A stretch of 64,000 bases of DNA from Phycisphaerales bacterium (lineage in GTDB: Bacteria > Planctomycetota > Phycisphaerae > Phycisphaerales > UBA1924), in the NCBI GenBank assembly GCA_028289195.1, contig JANQQR010000026.1, forward strand, positions 110,209 through 174,208, read 5' to 3'. Made by a program: the position numbers and the translations under genes. Below the pieces are notes generated by a model that saw only the letters and a program-made list of their open reading frames with translations, was not told the DNA's origin and made no database searches. Below, one piece after another: positions 47,923-55,797 of this stretch (position 1 is the first letter of the stretch; every line of letters starts with the position of its first letter).

Positions 47923-48252
47923 TTACATCGTGGCTCGGCGGCAGAGATCGACGAGTTCGTCGAACTGGCGCGTCGCGGCGCTGAGGTTGTCTTCGGCCTG
48001 GCGGACCGACTCTTCGAGCTGAGCCGCGGCTTCACCGACCACGGAGAATCCGTAGCCGGCGCTGGCGCCCTTGAGTTGGTGGGCGATGTGCTCCAGGCGC
48101 TGGCAGTCGGCCGAGTTCCAGGCCTCGTTCAGCTGAGAGATCCGCTCAGGGAGTTCGTCGACGAACATCTGTACGAGTTCGGTCATCTCGGCGTCATCCG
48201 CGAATTCGCTGCGCACCGGCCCGCTCGTGGGACCGGGATTCCCCGTCGTCAT
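47923..48252 (-). CDS. histidine phosphotransfer (Hpt) protein
   Basis: The 109-residue protein is a single Hpt domain. The phosphorylated histidine is H58 in HQLKGASAGYGF, on a helix followed by the usual small residues. It passes phosphate between histidine kinases and response regulators. ATG at 48252 has AGGAGG six bases upstream, a strong ribosome site. It stands directly before the response regulator-GGDEF gene, so this receiver is its likely partner. No kinase is nearby. Confidence 0.88.
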   Translation of the reverse strand: MTTGNPGPTSGPVRSEFADDAEMTELVQMFVDELPERISQLNEAWNSADCQRLEHIAHQLKGASAGYGFSVVGEAAAQLEESVRQAEDNLSAATRQFDELVDLCRRATM

Positions 48253-48481
48253 GGCGCACCTCCTGGAGGGACTCAGGTCTCTTCGATCATCGGAGCCCTC
48301 GGGCTGTCAGTTCACCCCGCCTGACCCCCCGGGGCGGGCATCCCCGTGGAATGCCCCTGCAATCACGGTTATTGGGCCCCGATCCGGGGCCGGATCCCCG
48401 GTTCGGAGCGGACGGGCCCCGGTGCGGGCGGTATTGTCTGAGCACGTGGGTGGTGGGTCTCTCGATCAAGAGGAGCGAGTT

Positions 48482-50965
48482 ATGGCGTTCAATCGGTTCG
48501 GGTTCGGCGTGGCCGGGATCCTCGCGCTGGGTATGGCGGCAACGGGCGCCAGCGCCCAGGTCACCTACGGCGAAGGCAAGTTCAACCAGCCCGACAAGTT
48601 CCGCCAGCTCGAGGAGATCCTCCCGACGCCGAACGGGTTCCGCACCGCCTCCGGCGCACCCGGCCCGCAGTACTGGCAGCAGCGCGCCGACTACGAGATC
48701 GACGCGGAGCTCGACGACGTCAACCAGCGCCTGATCGGATCGGCGAGCATCACCTACTACAACAACTCGCCGGACTCGCTGAAGTACCTGTGGGTGCAGC
48801 TCGATCAGAACCTGTTCCATCGCGATTCGGCCGGGGCCCGGGCCGCCGCCGCCCCGCCCTTCACCGGCCAGGACCGCTGGGGTCGCCCGGCCCCGGGCGC
48901 CGCAAACGACAACCCGGACGAGGGACGCATGTCCTTCAGCCAGTTCAGGCGCCTGCTCTACATGGCCGAGTTCGAGGGCGGGTTCAACATCACGCGGGTC
49001 GAGCAGCCCGGCGGCATCGCGCTGCCGCACGTGGTCGTCGGGACCATGATGCGCATCGACCTGCCCCGAGACCTCGCGCCCGGCGACACGTTCGCTTTCG
49101 AGATCGATTGGGACTTCAACATCGGCGACGCCGATGTCGCGCTGCCCCGCCAGGGTTTCGAGTACTTCGAGGACGACGGCAACTACCTGTACGAGATGGC
49201 GCACTGGTTCCCGCGCATGGCGCCGTACACCGACGTCAACGGTTGGCAGCACAAGCAGTTCCTCGGTCGCGGCGAGTTCACGCTCGAGTTCGGGGACTAC
49301 CTCGTGCGCCTGACCGTTCCCGACGACCACATCGTCGCCTCGACCGGCGTGCTGCAGAACCCCGAAGAGGTCATGACCTCCGAGCAGATCGAGCGTTTCG
49401 AGCAGGCCGCCAGCGCCGAGACGCCGATGTTCATTGTCACCCCCGAGGAGGCCGAGGCCAACGAGTCCAACGAGCCCGAGGGCACGAAGACCTGGATCTT
49501 CCAGGCCGACAACGTGCGTGACTTCGCCTTCGCGTCCAGCCGCAAGTTCATCTGGGACGCCCAGGGCCACTACGTCGACGGCAATCGCGTCATGGCCATG
49601 AGCTTCTACCCCAAGGAGGGCGAGCCGCTCTGGAGCCGCTACTCCACCCACGCGATCATCCACACGCTCGACGTGTACTCGCGCTACGCCTTCACCTACC
49701 CCTACCCGGTGGCGATCAGCGTCAACGGCCCGGTGGGCGGCATGGAGTACCCGATGATCTGCTTCAACGGCCCGCGCCCGGAAGAGGACGGGACCTACAC
49801 CCAGCGGACCAAGTACGGGCTGATCGGGGTGATCATCCACGAGGTCGGGCACTTCTACTTCCCGATGATCGTGAACTCGGATGAACGCCAGTGGACCTGG
49901 ATGGACGAGGGCCTCAACACCTTCCTCCAGTACCTCACCGAGCAGGAGTGGGAAGACGAGTACCCCTCCCGTCGCGGCGAGCCCAAGAACATCACCAACT
50001 ACATGAAGAGCACCCGCCAGGTGCCGATCATGACCAACTCCGAGTCGCTGCTGCAGTTCGGCAACAACGCCTACGCCAAGCCCGCCACCGCGCTCAACGT
50101 CCTCCGCGAGACCATCCTCGGGCGCGAGCTGTTCGACTTCGCGTTCCGCGAGTACTCGCAGCGCTGGAAGTTCAAGCGCCCGCAGCCGGCCGACTTCTTC
50201 AGGACCATGGAAGACGCCTCCGGTGTCGACCTCGACTGGTTCTGGCGGGGCTGGTTCTACTCGACGGACCACGTCGACATCGCCGTCACCGGCGTGAGCG
50301 AGTTCCAGTTGCTCACCGGTGACCCCGACCACGACAACTCGCTCCGGCGCACCGAGCGCGACGCCGAGCCCCAGACCATCGGCGAGATCCGCAACGAACC
50401 CCTCCACAAGCGGACCGACGACTTCCCCGAGCTCCTCGACTTCTACAACGACTTCGACGAGCTGGACGTCACCGAGAAGGACGTCGCGGATTACGAGAAG
50501 TTCCTCGAGAGCCTCGATCCGTGGGAGAAAGAGCTGCTGGCGACCGAGGGCCGGTTCTTCGTCGTCGAGTTCGAGAACATCGGCGGCCTGGTGATGCCCA
50601 TCATCCTCGACATCGAGTACGACGACGGCTCCACCGAAGAGGTGCGCCTCCCGGCCGAGATCTGGCGCTACAACAGCGAGAAGGTCAGCAAGCTGTTCCT
50701 GACCGATCGCGAGATCAAGAGCATCGTCGTCGACCCGCACCTCGAGACCGCGGACGTCGACACCGACAACAACTACTGGCCCAGTCGCCCGTCGACAACG
50801 CGATTCAAGCTGTTCAAGCGCAAGGACCGCCTGAACCCGATGCAGATCGAGAACGGCGACTGGAAGAAGGGCAAGGGCGACGACGAGGCAGACGCCGAGA
50901 CGCCGGACCAGGCGGCAGACGCCCGGGGCGCGTCCAAGAAGGCGGCCGAGAAGGATGCCGAGTAG
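48482..50965 (+). CDS. exported M1-family zinc metallopeptidase
   Basis: The 827-residue protein has a signal peptide (MAFNRFGFGVAGILALGMAA, cleaved after ASAQ or SA). The M1 motif HEVGH is at 453-457, with the third zinc ligand E476 exactly 18 residues on (WMDEGLNTF). The substrate-binding GGMEYPM is about 30 residues before HEVGH and corresponds to the GxMEN motif. M1 enzymes remove N-terminal residues from peptides. Asp/Glu-rich C-terminal region. ATG at 48482 has GAGGAG upstream. Exported M1 homologues are common in planctomycetes and Bacteroidetes. It overlaps the next gene by 11 bases. Confidence 0.92.
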   Translation: MAFNRFGFGVAGILALGMAATGASAQVTYGEGKFNQPDKFRQLEEILPTPNGFRTASGAPGPQYWQQRADYEIDAELDDVNQRLIGSASITYYNNSPDSLKYLWVQLDQNLFHRDSAGARAAAAPPFTGQDRWGRPAPGAANDNPDEGRMSFSQFRRLLYMAEFEGGFNITRVEQPGGIALPHVVVGTMMRIDLPRDLAPGDTFAFEIDWDFNIGDADVALPRQGFEYFEDDGNYLYEMAHWFPRMAPYTDVNGWQHKQFLGRGEFTLEFGDYLVRLTVPDDHIVASTGVLQNPEEVMTSEQIERFEQAASAETPMFIVTPEEAEANESNEPEGTKTWIFQADNVRDFAFASSRKFIWDAQGHYVDGNRVMAMSFYPKEGEPLWSRYSTHAIIHTLDVYSRYAFTYPYPVAISVNGPVGGMEYPMICFNGPRPEEDGTYTQRTKYGLIGVIIHEVGHFYFPMIVNSDERQWTWMDEGLNTFLQYLTEQEWEDEYPSRRGEPKNITNYMKSTRQVPIMTNSESLLQFGNNAYAKPATALNVLRETILGRELFDFAFREYSQRWKFKRPQPADFFRTMEDASGVDLDWFWRGWFYSTDHVDIAVTGVSEFQLLTGDPDHDNSLRRTERDAEPQTIGEIRNEPLHKRTDDFPELLDFYNDFDELDVTEKDVADYEKFLESLDPWEKELLATEGRFFVVEFENIGGLVMPIILDIEYDDGSTEEVRLPAEIWRYNSEKVSKLFLTDREIKSIVVDPHLETADVDTDNNYWPSRPSTTRFKLFKRKDRLNPMQIENGDWKKGKGDDEADAETPDQAADARGASKKAAEKDAE

Positions 50966-51887
50966 GCCGGCGCTCCTCGCGGTCCTGATCGCCTGTGTCG
51001 CGTGCTGCGCCGGCGGCGCGGGAGCGCACCCGTTCCACGTCTCGATCGCCGAGGCCGAGTTCGACCGGGCGAGCGGCTCCCTGCAGGTCTCGCTCCGACT
51101 CGACCCCAACGATCTGGAGACCGCGCTCGAACGCCGCGCCGGCGAGAACCTCACGCTCGAGCGCATGGACGACCTCGACGGTGCGCTGCGCGACTACGTG
51201 CGGGAGGTGTTCGTGCTGTCCCTGCCCGGCGGGGAGCCGGCGCCGATCGACTGGGCGGGCCACGAGCTTGGCCCGCGCTCGCTCTGGTGCTACTTCGAGC
51301 TGCGCTGCTTCGATCTGGCGGGCACGCACCTGAGCAACACCGCGCTGTTTGGGATCGGCGCGGACCAGGCCAACACCGTGAACCTCACGATCGACGGCGA
51401 CCTGCGCTCGTTCGTGTTCACCGAGGAGAGCCCCCGCGAGCTGGTGCTCCCGGCCCGGGCCGATGCGCCCGAGCCCTCGGCCTGCCGGTCAGAGGTGCTG
51501 TTCATCCAGGGCTTCTTCGAGCTCTGGCGCGAGGAGAACCCGGACGCCGACTTCGACAGCTTCGCCAACGCCCTCGCCCCCGGGTTCACCCTGATGGCGC
51601 CCGGGCTCGAGACACCGATCGATCGCGGGACGACCGTCGGCAGGATCTTCGAGCAGCGGGGCCAGTGGTCCGGGCGCGACACCTCGACGCGCGTGGAGGA
51701 ATACCGGGAGCGCGAGATCGGGCAGGGCATCTTCCTGGTCACCTACGTCGTGCGCCACCTCGACGCCGGCGAGACCATCCGGCGACTGCGCCTCAGCGCC
51801 GTCCTCGAACGCTCGGACGAGGGCCCGCGCGGCTTCCGCTGGTTGCATGTCGACGAGTCGGAACTGCCGATCGACGGGTCCGACTAG
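50955..51887 (+). CDS. exported DUF6702-like protein with C-terminal NTF2-like domain
   Basis: The 310-residue protein has a signal peptide (ALLAVLIACVACCAGGAGA). A DUF6702-type N-terminal domain follows, starting HPFHVSIAEAEFDRASGSL, in which the His-Pro-x-His pattern is conserved. The C-terminal domain of about 125 residues, starting FFELWREENPDADF, looks like an NTF2/SnoaL-like or nuclear-transport-factor fold. The fusion of the two is unusual. DUF6702 proteins of known role are rare; they are often next to M1 peptidases. ATG at 50955 overlaps the peptidase stop, so the two are translated together. Confidence 0.75.
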   Translation: MPSRPALLAVLIACVACCAGGAGAHPFHVSIAEAEFDRASGSLQVSLRLDPNDLETALERRAGENLTLERMDDLDGALRDYVREVFVLSLPGGEPAPIDWAGHELGPRSLWCYFELRCFDLAGTHLSNTALFGIGADQANTVNLTIDGDLRSFVFTEESPRELVLPARADAPEPSACRSEVLFIQGFFELWREENPDADFDSFANALAPGFTLMAPGLETPIDRGTTVGRIFEQRGQWSGRDTSTRVEEYREREIGQGIFLVTYVVRHLDAGETIRRLRLSAVLERSDEGPRGFRWLHVDESELPIDGSD

Positions 51888-51912
51888 CGGTGCGCTCCGC
51901 TAGCATGGGCGC

Positions 51913-52362
51913 ATGACACTGGAAATCTGCGTGTACCTGGCGGGCGAGGTCCACTCGCCGTGGCGCGACGAGATCGCCAGCGCCGCCGAGAAGGCGGGCC
52001 TGCCGGTCGAGTTCTGCGCCCCCGTGACCGACCACCCGGCCTCCGATGGCGCCGGGGATCACCTGGGGCCCGAAGAGAGCCAGTTCTGGCGCGACCATAA
52101 GTCGGCCAAGGTCAACGCGATCCGCACGCGCACGATGATCGAGCGGGCGGATGTGGTGGTCGTCCGCTTCGGCGAGAAGTACCGGCAGTGGAACGCCGCG
52201 TTCGACGCGGGCATCGCCTCAGCGCTCGGCAAGCCGATCGTGGTCATGCACCCGCCGGAGCACACCCACGCCCTGAAGGAAGTCGACGGCGCCGCGCTGG
52301 CGGTGTGCGAGACCCCGCAGCAGGTCGTCGAGATCCTGCGCTACGTCACGACGCAGGTCTGA
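51913..52362 (+). CDS. ytoQ: YtoQ family protein
   Basis: The 149-residue protein matches the YtoQ family (a flavodoxin/nucleoside 2-deoxyribosyltransferase-like fold): VYLAGEVHSPWRDEI, then CAPVTDHPASD near residues 36-46, KVNAIRTRTMIERADVVVVRFGEKYRQWNAAFDAG and GKPIVVMHP. Biochemical function is not known. No ribosome site is seen before ATG 51913. TAGCAT (51901-51906) ends six bases upstream, suggesting a leaderless message. Confidence 0.85.
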   Translation: MTLEICVYLAGEVHSPWRDEIASAAEKAGLPVEFCAPVTDHPASDGAGDHLGPEESQFWRDHKSAKVNAIRTRTMIERADVVVVRFGEKYRQWNAAFDAGIASALGKPIVVMHPPEHTHALKEVDGAALAVCETPQQVVEILRYVTTQV

Positions 52363-52368
52363 CGCGCC

Positions 52369-52941
52369 TCAGATCGCCTTGCACAGGATCGCGCTGCGAT
52401 AGTTGGTGTAGGGCCACTGCCAGTACTCGACGATCTCGTAGCCGCGCCGGAGATAGAAGTCTCCGAGTTGCGTGTCCGGCTCGGCCATCGAGCAGGCCAG
52501 GCGAGCAAAGCCCAGGCGTCGCGCCCGCTCCGTGATCGCGTCCAGCAGCAGGCCGCCGACGCCCGCGCCCTGCAGGTCGGGCTCCACCGCCAGCAGCGAG
52601 AAGTGGGCCACGTCCGGGAGCAGGAACAGATCCGGGAACCGGGCGTCCTCGTGCTCGTTCAGCAGCACGGTGCCGACCATTTCGCCCCGCCCGTCGCAGG
52701 CCACGAAGCACTCGCCGCTCGTGGCGCGCCGTCGCGTGACGTCGACCGGCTGGCGCCCGGCCAGCGGGTTGAGCCCCATGCCGACCTGCGCGCGGTACGC
52801 GCGGTGCAGCAGCGACGTCAGCGCATCGATCGAGTCCTCGCGCGCAAGGGCGCGCACGCGGATGTCGGTCTTCGGGATGGCCGGGGACTCGGCTGTCGTC
52901 ATCTCGATCGGGGTCTGGCGTGTGTCTTGGATCCGATTCAC
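52369..52941 (-). CDS. GNAT-family N-acetyltransferase
   Basis: The protein (190 residues from GTG 52941, 177 from ATG 52902) has the GNAT acetyl-CoA site: FSLLAVEPDLQGAGVGGLLL, the R/Q-x-x-G-x-G/A pattern at motif A (QGAGVG), followed by AITERARRLGFARLAC and FYLRRGYEIV. Substrate is unknown. I favour GTG at 52941 because GGAGG lies 4 bases before it and TACACT 9 bases before it. The ATG at 52902 has no site. The gene is convergent with ytoQ and divergent from the thioesterase. Confidence 0.86.
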   Translation of the reverse strand: MNRIQDTRQTPIEMTTAESPAIPKTDIRVRALAREDSIDALTSLLHRAYRAQVGMGLNPLAGRQPVDVTRRRATSGECFVACDGRGEMVGTVLLNEHEDARFPDLFLLPDVAHFSLLAVEPDLQGAGVGGLLLDAITERARRLGFARLACSMAEPDTQLGDFYLRRGYEIVEYWQWPYTNYRSAILCKAI

Positions 52942-52950
52942 GAAGCCTCC

Positions 52951-52960
52951 AGTGTAGACT
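52951..52960. promoter_or_regulatory. overlapping divergent -10 elements
   Basis: TAGACT (52955-52960, plus strand, for the thioesterase) and TACACT (complement 52951-52956, for the GNAT gene) share two bases. Both end 7-9 bases from a start codon. No good -35 is seen for either. Confidence 0.35.
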
Positions 52961-52967
52961 CCGGCCC

Positions 52968-53429
52968 ATGAACAGTCCCACGGACGCCCCGGAGCTGGCC
53001 CCGAACCGCCCGATCCCTTCCCAGGGAGAGGTGCGGATCCGCGTGCGCTACTGCGAGTGCGACCCCATGGGCGTCGCGCACCACTCGTCCATCGTTCCCT
53101 GGTTCGAGATCGGGCGCACGGAATTGCTCCGCCAGAGCGGCCTGACCTATGCGCATATGGAACAGCGGGGTGTGCTGCTCGTCGTCGCACGCCTGGATGT
53201 GCGCTACCGCTCGCCGGCGAAGTACGACGACCTGCTCGTCCTCGAGACGACAGTCAGCGGAGGCGGACGCGCCAGGGTCGACCATGCCTACGAGCTGTGG
53301 CGCGATGAAGAAGACGGGCGCGGGCGCAGCGCGCTGCTCGCGACCGGCTCCAGCACGCTCGCGTGCGTTGACACGAGCGGCAGCCCGCGTCCGCTGCCGG
53401 AGTGGCTCAGGCCGGGCTCCCACGTCTGA
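52968..53429 (+). CDS. acyl-CoA thioesterase (4-hydroxybenzoyl-CoA thioesterase/YbgC type)
   Basis: The 153-residue protein has a hotdog fold: VRYCECDPMGVAHHSSIVPW carries the catalytic Asp, followed by FEIGRTELLRQSGL and LDVRYRSPAKYDDLLVLET. This is the YbgC/FadM pattern. It should hydrolyse acyl-CoA thioesters, substrate unknown. ATG 52968 has no Shine-Dalgarno site; TAGACT ends 7 bases upstream, so transcription may begin at the start codon. It is convergent with the lipoprotein gene, ten bases apart. Confidence 0.9.
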   Translation: MNSPTDAPELAPNRPIPSQGEVRIRVRYCECDPMGVAHHSSIVPWFEIGRTELLRQSGLTYAHMEQRGVLLVVARLDVRYRSPAKYDDLLVLETTVSGGGRARVDHAYELWRDEEDGRGRSALLATGSSTLACVDTSGSPRPLPEWLRPGSHV

Positions 53430-53438
53430 AGTTCGGAG

Positions 53439-54206
53439 CTACTTCTCCCAGGGCCACTTGAATCGCTTCGAGCCGCTCGAACCCGAGGTCGTGCTCTTAG
53501 CCGGCTCGGTCCGCGGCTCAGGGGTCGCGTAGATCGACCCGGAGGTGCTCGGCGCGCCGCCGTCCGAGCGGGCGCTGCGGGCGCTGGGCTCGCCGAGTCC
53601 CGCGCGCTTGGCGGTCGACAGCGTCGTCGACTCCTGGGCGCCGGTCAGCACGTTGACCCGGATGAACCGGTAGAGGCGCGCGTCGCGCGTGAAGGCGACG
53701 TAGAGCCAGCCCCCCTGGTTGCTCACCCGCCCGGCGGTCTGGACATTGCCCCGCCAGCGACCCCGGTTGTCCAGGCGGATCTGGCGCCACGGGTCGCCCG
53801 AGACCCGGTCGGCGACGAACGCCAGCGCGCCGGGGCTCACTTCGACCTCCACGGTCGTCATCGCCGAGCCGCTGGCGCTCAGGCTCGAGTAGTGCAGATC
53901 GACGCCGTCGAAGTCGTACTGGATGTACTCCTTCGTGCGCAGGCGATCGACGGCCTTGTAGGCCTTGCACAGCTTGTCGAAGGTGTGGATGTCCTCGGTG
54001 GTGAAGACCACGGTGTCGCTCTGGCGCGAGCGCGTGAACATCGCCTTCTGCGAGTCCAGGGCGCGGGCGACCCGGTCGGCGTCGGCCTCGGTGAGACCGC
54101 CGAAGCGGAGCGACACAGGGGCGTAGAACTTCGGCGCGCACCCCAAGGCGACCACGAGGGGCGCAACAAGGGCCAGCCCGAGCGCGAAAGCTGCGCGTTG
54201 TCTCAC
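53439..54206 (-). CDS. hypothetical lipoprotein
   Basis: The 255-residue protein has a lipoprotein signal with the lipobox VALGC at about residues 19-23 from GTG 54206. That start is supported by AAAGGAG six bases before it; the open frame continues farther upstream but without a signal. A domain of about 150 residues of unknown fold follows (FDKLCKAYKAVDRLRTKEY, then GSAMTTVEVEVSPG). A Ser/Thr/Gly/Pro-rich C-terminus ends KRFKWPWEK. I do not recognise the family. It is the third gene of an operon with the UDG-family and nitroreductase genes. Confidence 0.72.
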   Translation of the reverse strand: MRQRAAFALGLALVAPLVVALGCAPKFYAPVSLRFGGLTEADADRVARALDSQKAMFTRSRQSDTVVFTTEDIHTFDKLCKAYKAVDRLRTKEYIQYDFDGVDLHYSSLSASGSAMTTVEVEVSPGALAFVADRVSGDPWRQIRLDNRGRWRGNVQTAGRVSNQGGWLYVAFTRDARLYRFIRVNVLTGAQESTTLSTAKRAGLGEPSARSARSDGGAPSTSGSIYATPEPRTEPAKSTTSGSSGSKRFKWPWEK

Positions 54207-54270
54207 TCCGGACTCCTTTCCGAGAGGGAAGACACGTATCCACACAGCCAATCGCAATCCGCGGGCCGGA

Positions 54271-54876
54271 TCAGGCCAGCTTCAGGCGCCGCACCGCCCG
54301 GCGCAGCGCGGGGAGCGCCTCGGCCTCGAACCACGGGTTCTTCTTGAGCCAGAGGTTGTTCCGGGGCGAGGGGTGGGGGAGCACCACCCGGCCAGGCAGC
54401 AGCCGCTTGAACGCCCGCGATGCCTCGGTCACGCTCGCGAACTCCGATCCGAACACCTGTTCGAACGCGTACCTGCCCACGTAGACCGTCAGTTCGATCG
54501 CGGGCATCTCCGCCAGCAGGCGCTCGTGCCACAGCGGGGCGCACTCCGGACGCGGCGCCAGATCACCCCACTTCCCCGTCCCCGGGTAGCAGAAGCCCAT
54601 GGGCATCATCGCCACCTTCGACTCGTCGTAGAACGTCTCGCTCGTGACCCCCAGCCAGTCACGCAGTCGCTCGCCGGACTTGTCGTTCCAGGGCACGCCC
54701 GACTCGTGGGCGACCCGACCGGGCGCCTGGCCGATGACGATCAGCTTCGCCCGGGGGCTCGCCGCCAGCAGCGGTCTCGGCCCGTGCTCCAGCGCGTGAG
54801 CGCACACCGTGCACGCCCGCACCTCTTGCAGGAGCGGCAGCATCGTGTTCCGGCTTCGGGAGCGCGAGGGGGCCAT
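54271..54876 (-). CDS. uracil-DNA glycosylase-family protein
   Basis: The 201-residue protein has the UDG-superfamily motifs: GQAPGRVAHESGVPWNDKSG (active-site region near residues 49-68), MPMGFCYPG, and HPSPRNNLWLKKNPWF near the C-terminus. A CxxC near the N-terminus (CTVC) may hint at a metal or Fe-S site. Whether it removes uracil is not certain; several UDG-fold families have no such activity. It lies 33 bases after the nitroreductase. The start has a weak ribosome site; M12 is an alternative. Confidence 0.82.
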   Translation of the reverse strand: MAPSRSRSRNTMLPLLQEVRACTVCAHALEHGPRPLLAASPRAKLIVIGQAPGRVAHESGVPWNDKSGERLRDWLGVTSETFYDESKVAMMPMGFCYPGTGKWGDLAPRPECAPLWHERLLAEMPAIELTVYVGRYAFEQVFGSEFASVTEASRAFKRLLPGRVVLPHPSPRNNLWLKKNPWFEAEALPALRRAVRRLKLA

Positions 54877-54909
54877 CGGTCGCTTGGGCCGACCACCCTG
54901 GCCGACCGC

Positions 54910-55614
54910 TTATTCCCCGGGATCGACCACCATGATCTCGTCGAGGGGCTTGCGATGCAGGTCGGGCACGGTGCAACTCTGCGCGGGGTAGCCCACGGGG
55001 ATGACCACGAACGCCCGCTCGTAGTCCGGGCGACCGAGCACCTTCTGCAGGAAGTTCATCGGGCTCGGGGTGTGCGTGAGCGTCACGAGCCCGGCGTGGT
55101 GGGCGGCAGCCAGCAGCATGCCCACGGCGATGCCCACCGACTCCTGCCGGTAGTACACCAGCCCCCCGTCGTCGGTCTTGACCATCTGGAAGACGATGAT
55201 CAGCCACGGGGCGATCTCGAGGAAGGGCTTGTTCGAGTCGGTGCCCAGCGGTGCGAGATCCTCCAGCCACTCGCGGCTGGCGCGCCGGGCGTAGAACTCG
55301 CGTTCCTCCTCTTCGGCCGCGATCCTGATCTTCTTCTTGAGCGCCGGGTTGCTGACGCACACGAAGCGCCAGGGCTGCTTGTGCGCGCCGCTCGGGGCCG
55401 TGCCCCCGGCGCGCACGACCCACTCGATCGTCTCGCGGGGCACCGGCTCGGGCGAGAACTCGCGCACCGTGCGCCGCTGGTCCATCACCTCGAAGAAGCG
55501 CCGGGCGGCATCGGTCGAGTCGACCCCGGGGTCGAACGGGCGATGCGGGACGTGGGGCAGTTCGGGGGGCAGCCCCTCCATGCGGGCGGCGAGTTCGGCG
55601 TCGCTGACGCTCAT
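54910..55614 (-). CDS. nitroreductase-family flavoprotein, iodotyrosine deiodinase-like
   Basis: The 234-residue protein has the nitroreductase/FMN fold: QRRTVREFSPEPVP, then APSGAHKQPWRFV and TLTHTPSPMNFLQ, close to iodotyrosine deiodinase (IYD). In IYD the substrate-binding residues are Glu, Tyr (+4) and Lys (+21 from Tyr). Here E104, Y108 and K129 match this spacing exactly. Bacterial IYD homologues remove halogens from tyrosine in the few cases tested. ATG at 55614 has AAGGAG upstream. It is the first gene of an operon with a UDG-family protein and a lipoprotein. Confidence 0.88.
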   Translation of the reverse strand: MSVSDAELAARMEGLPPELPHVPHRPFDPGVDSTDAARRFFEVMDQRRTVREFSPEPVPRETIEWVVRAGGTAPSGAHKQPWRFVCVSNPALKKKIRIAAEEEEREFYARRASREWLEDLAPLGTDSNKPFLEIAPWLIIVFQMVKTDDGGLVYYRQESVGIAVGMLLAAAHHAGLVTLTHTPSPMNFLQKVLGRPDYERAFVVIPVGYPAQSCTVPDLHRKPLDEIMVVDPGE

Positions 55615-55708
55615 GGCGATAGTCTCTCCTTGGGTGGTCCGGTCCGGCGCAGGATAGCCGCACCGAGGGGCGCTGCGCGTTGGTCGAGGGTGAGCGGAGT
55701 TCGCGCGC

Positions 55709-55736
55709 AAAAACCGGCCCCTTTCCAGGGGCCGGT
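55709..55736 (-). terminator. rho-independent terminator of the fibro-slime gene
   Basis: ACCGGCCCC (55713-55721) pairs with GGGGCCGGT (55728-55736) around a six-base loop. On the minus strand it is followed by TTTT. Confidence 0.85.
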
Positions 55737-55797
55737 CCAACTGTGATCTGCGCCGAGGGGCGGGGTCCCAGCCCGAGAGCCGGTGACCGAGCGAGGA

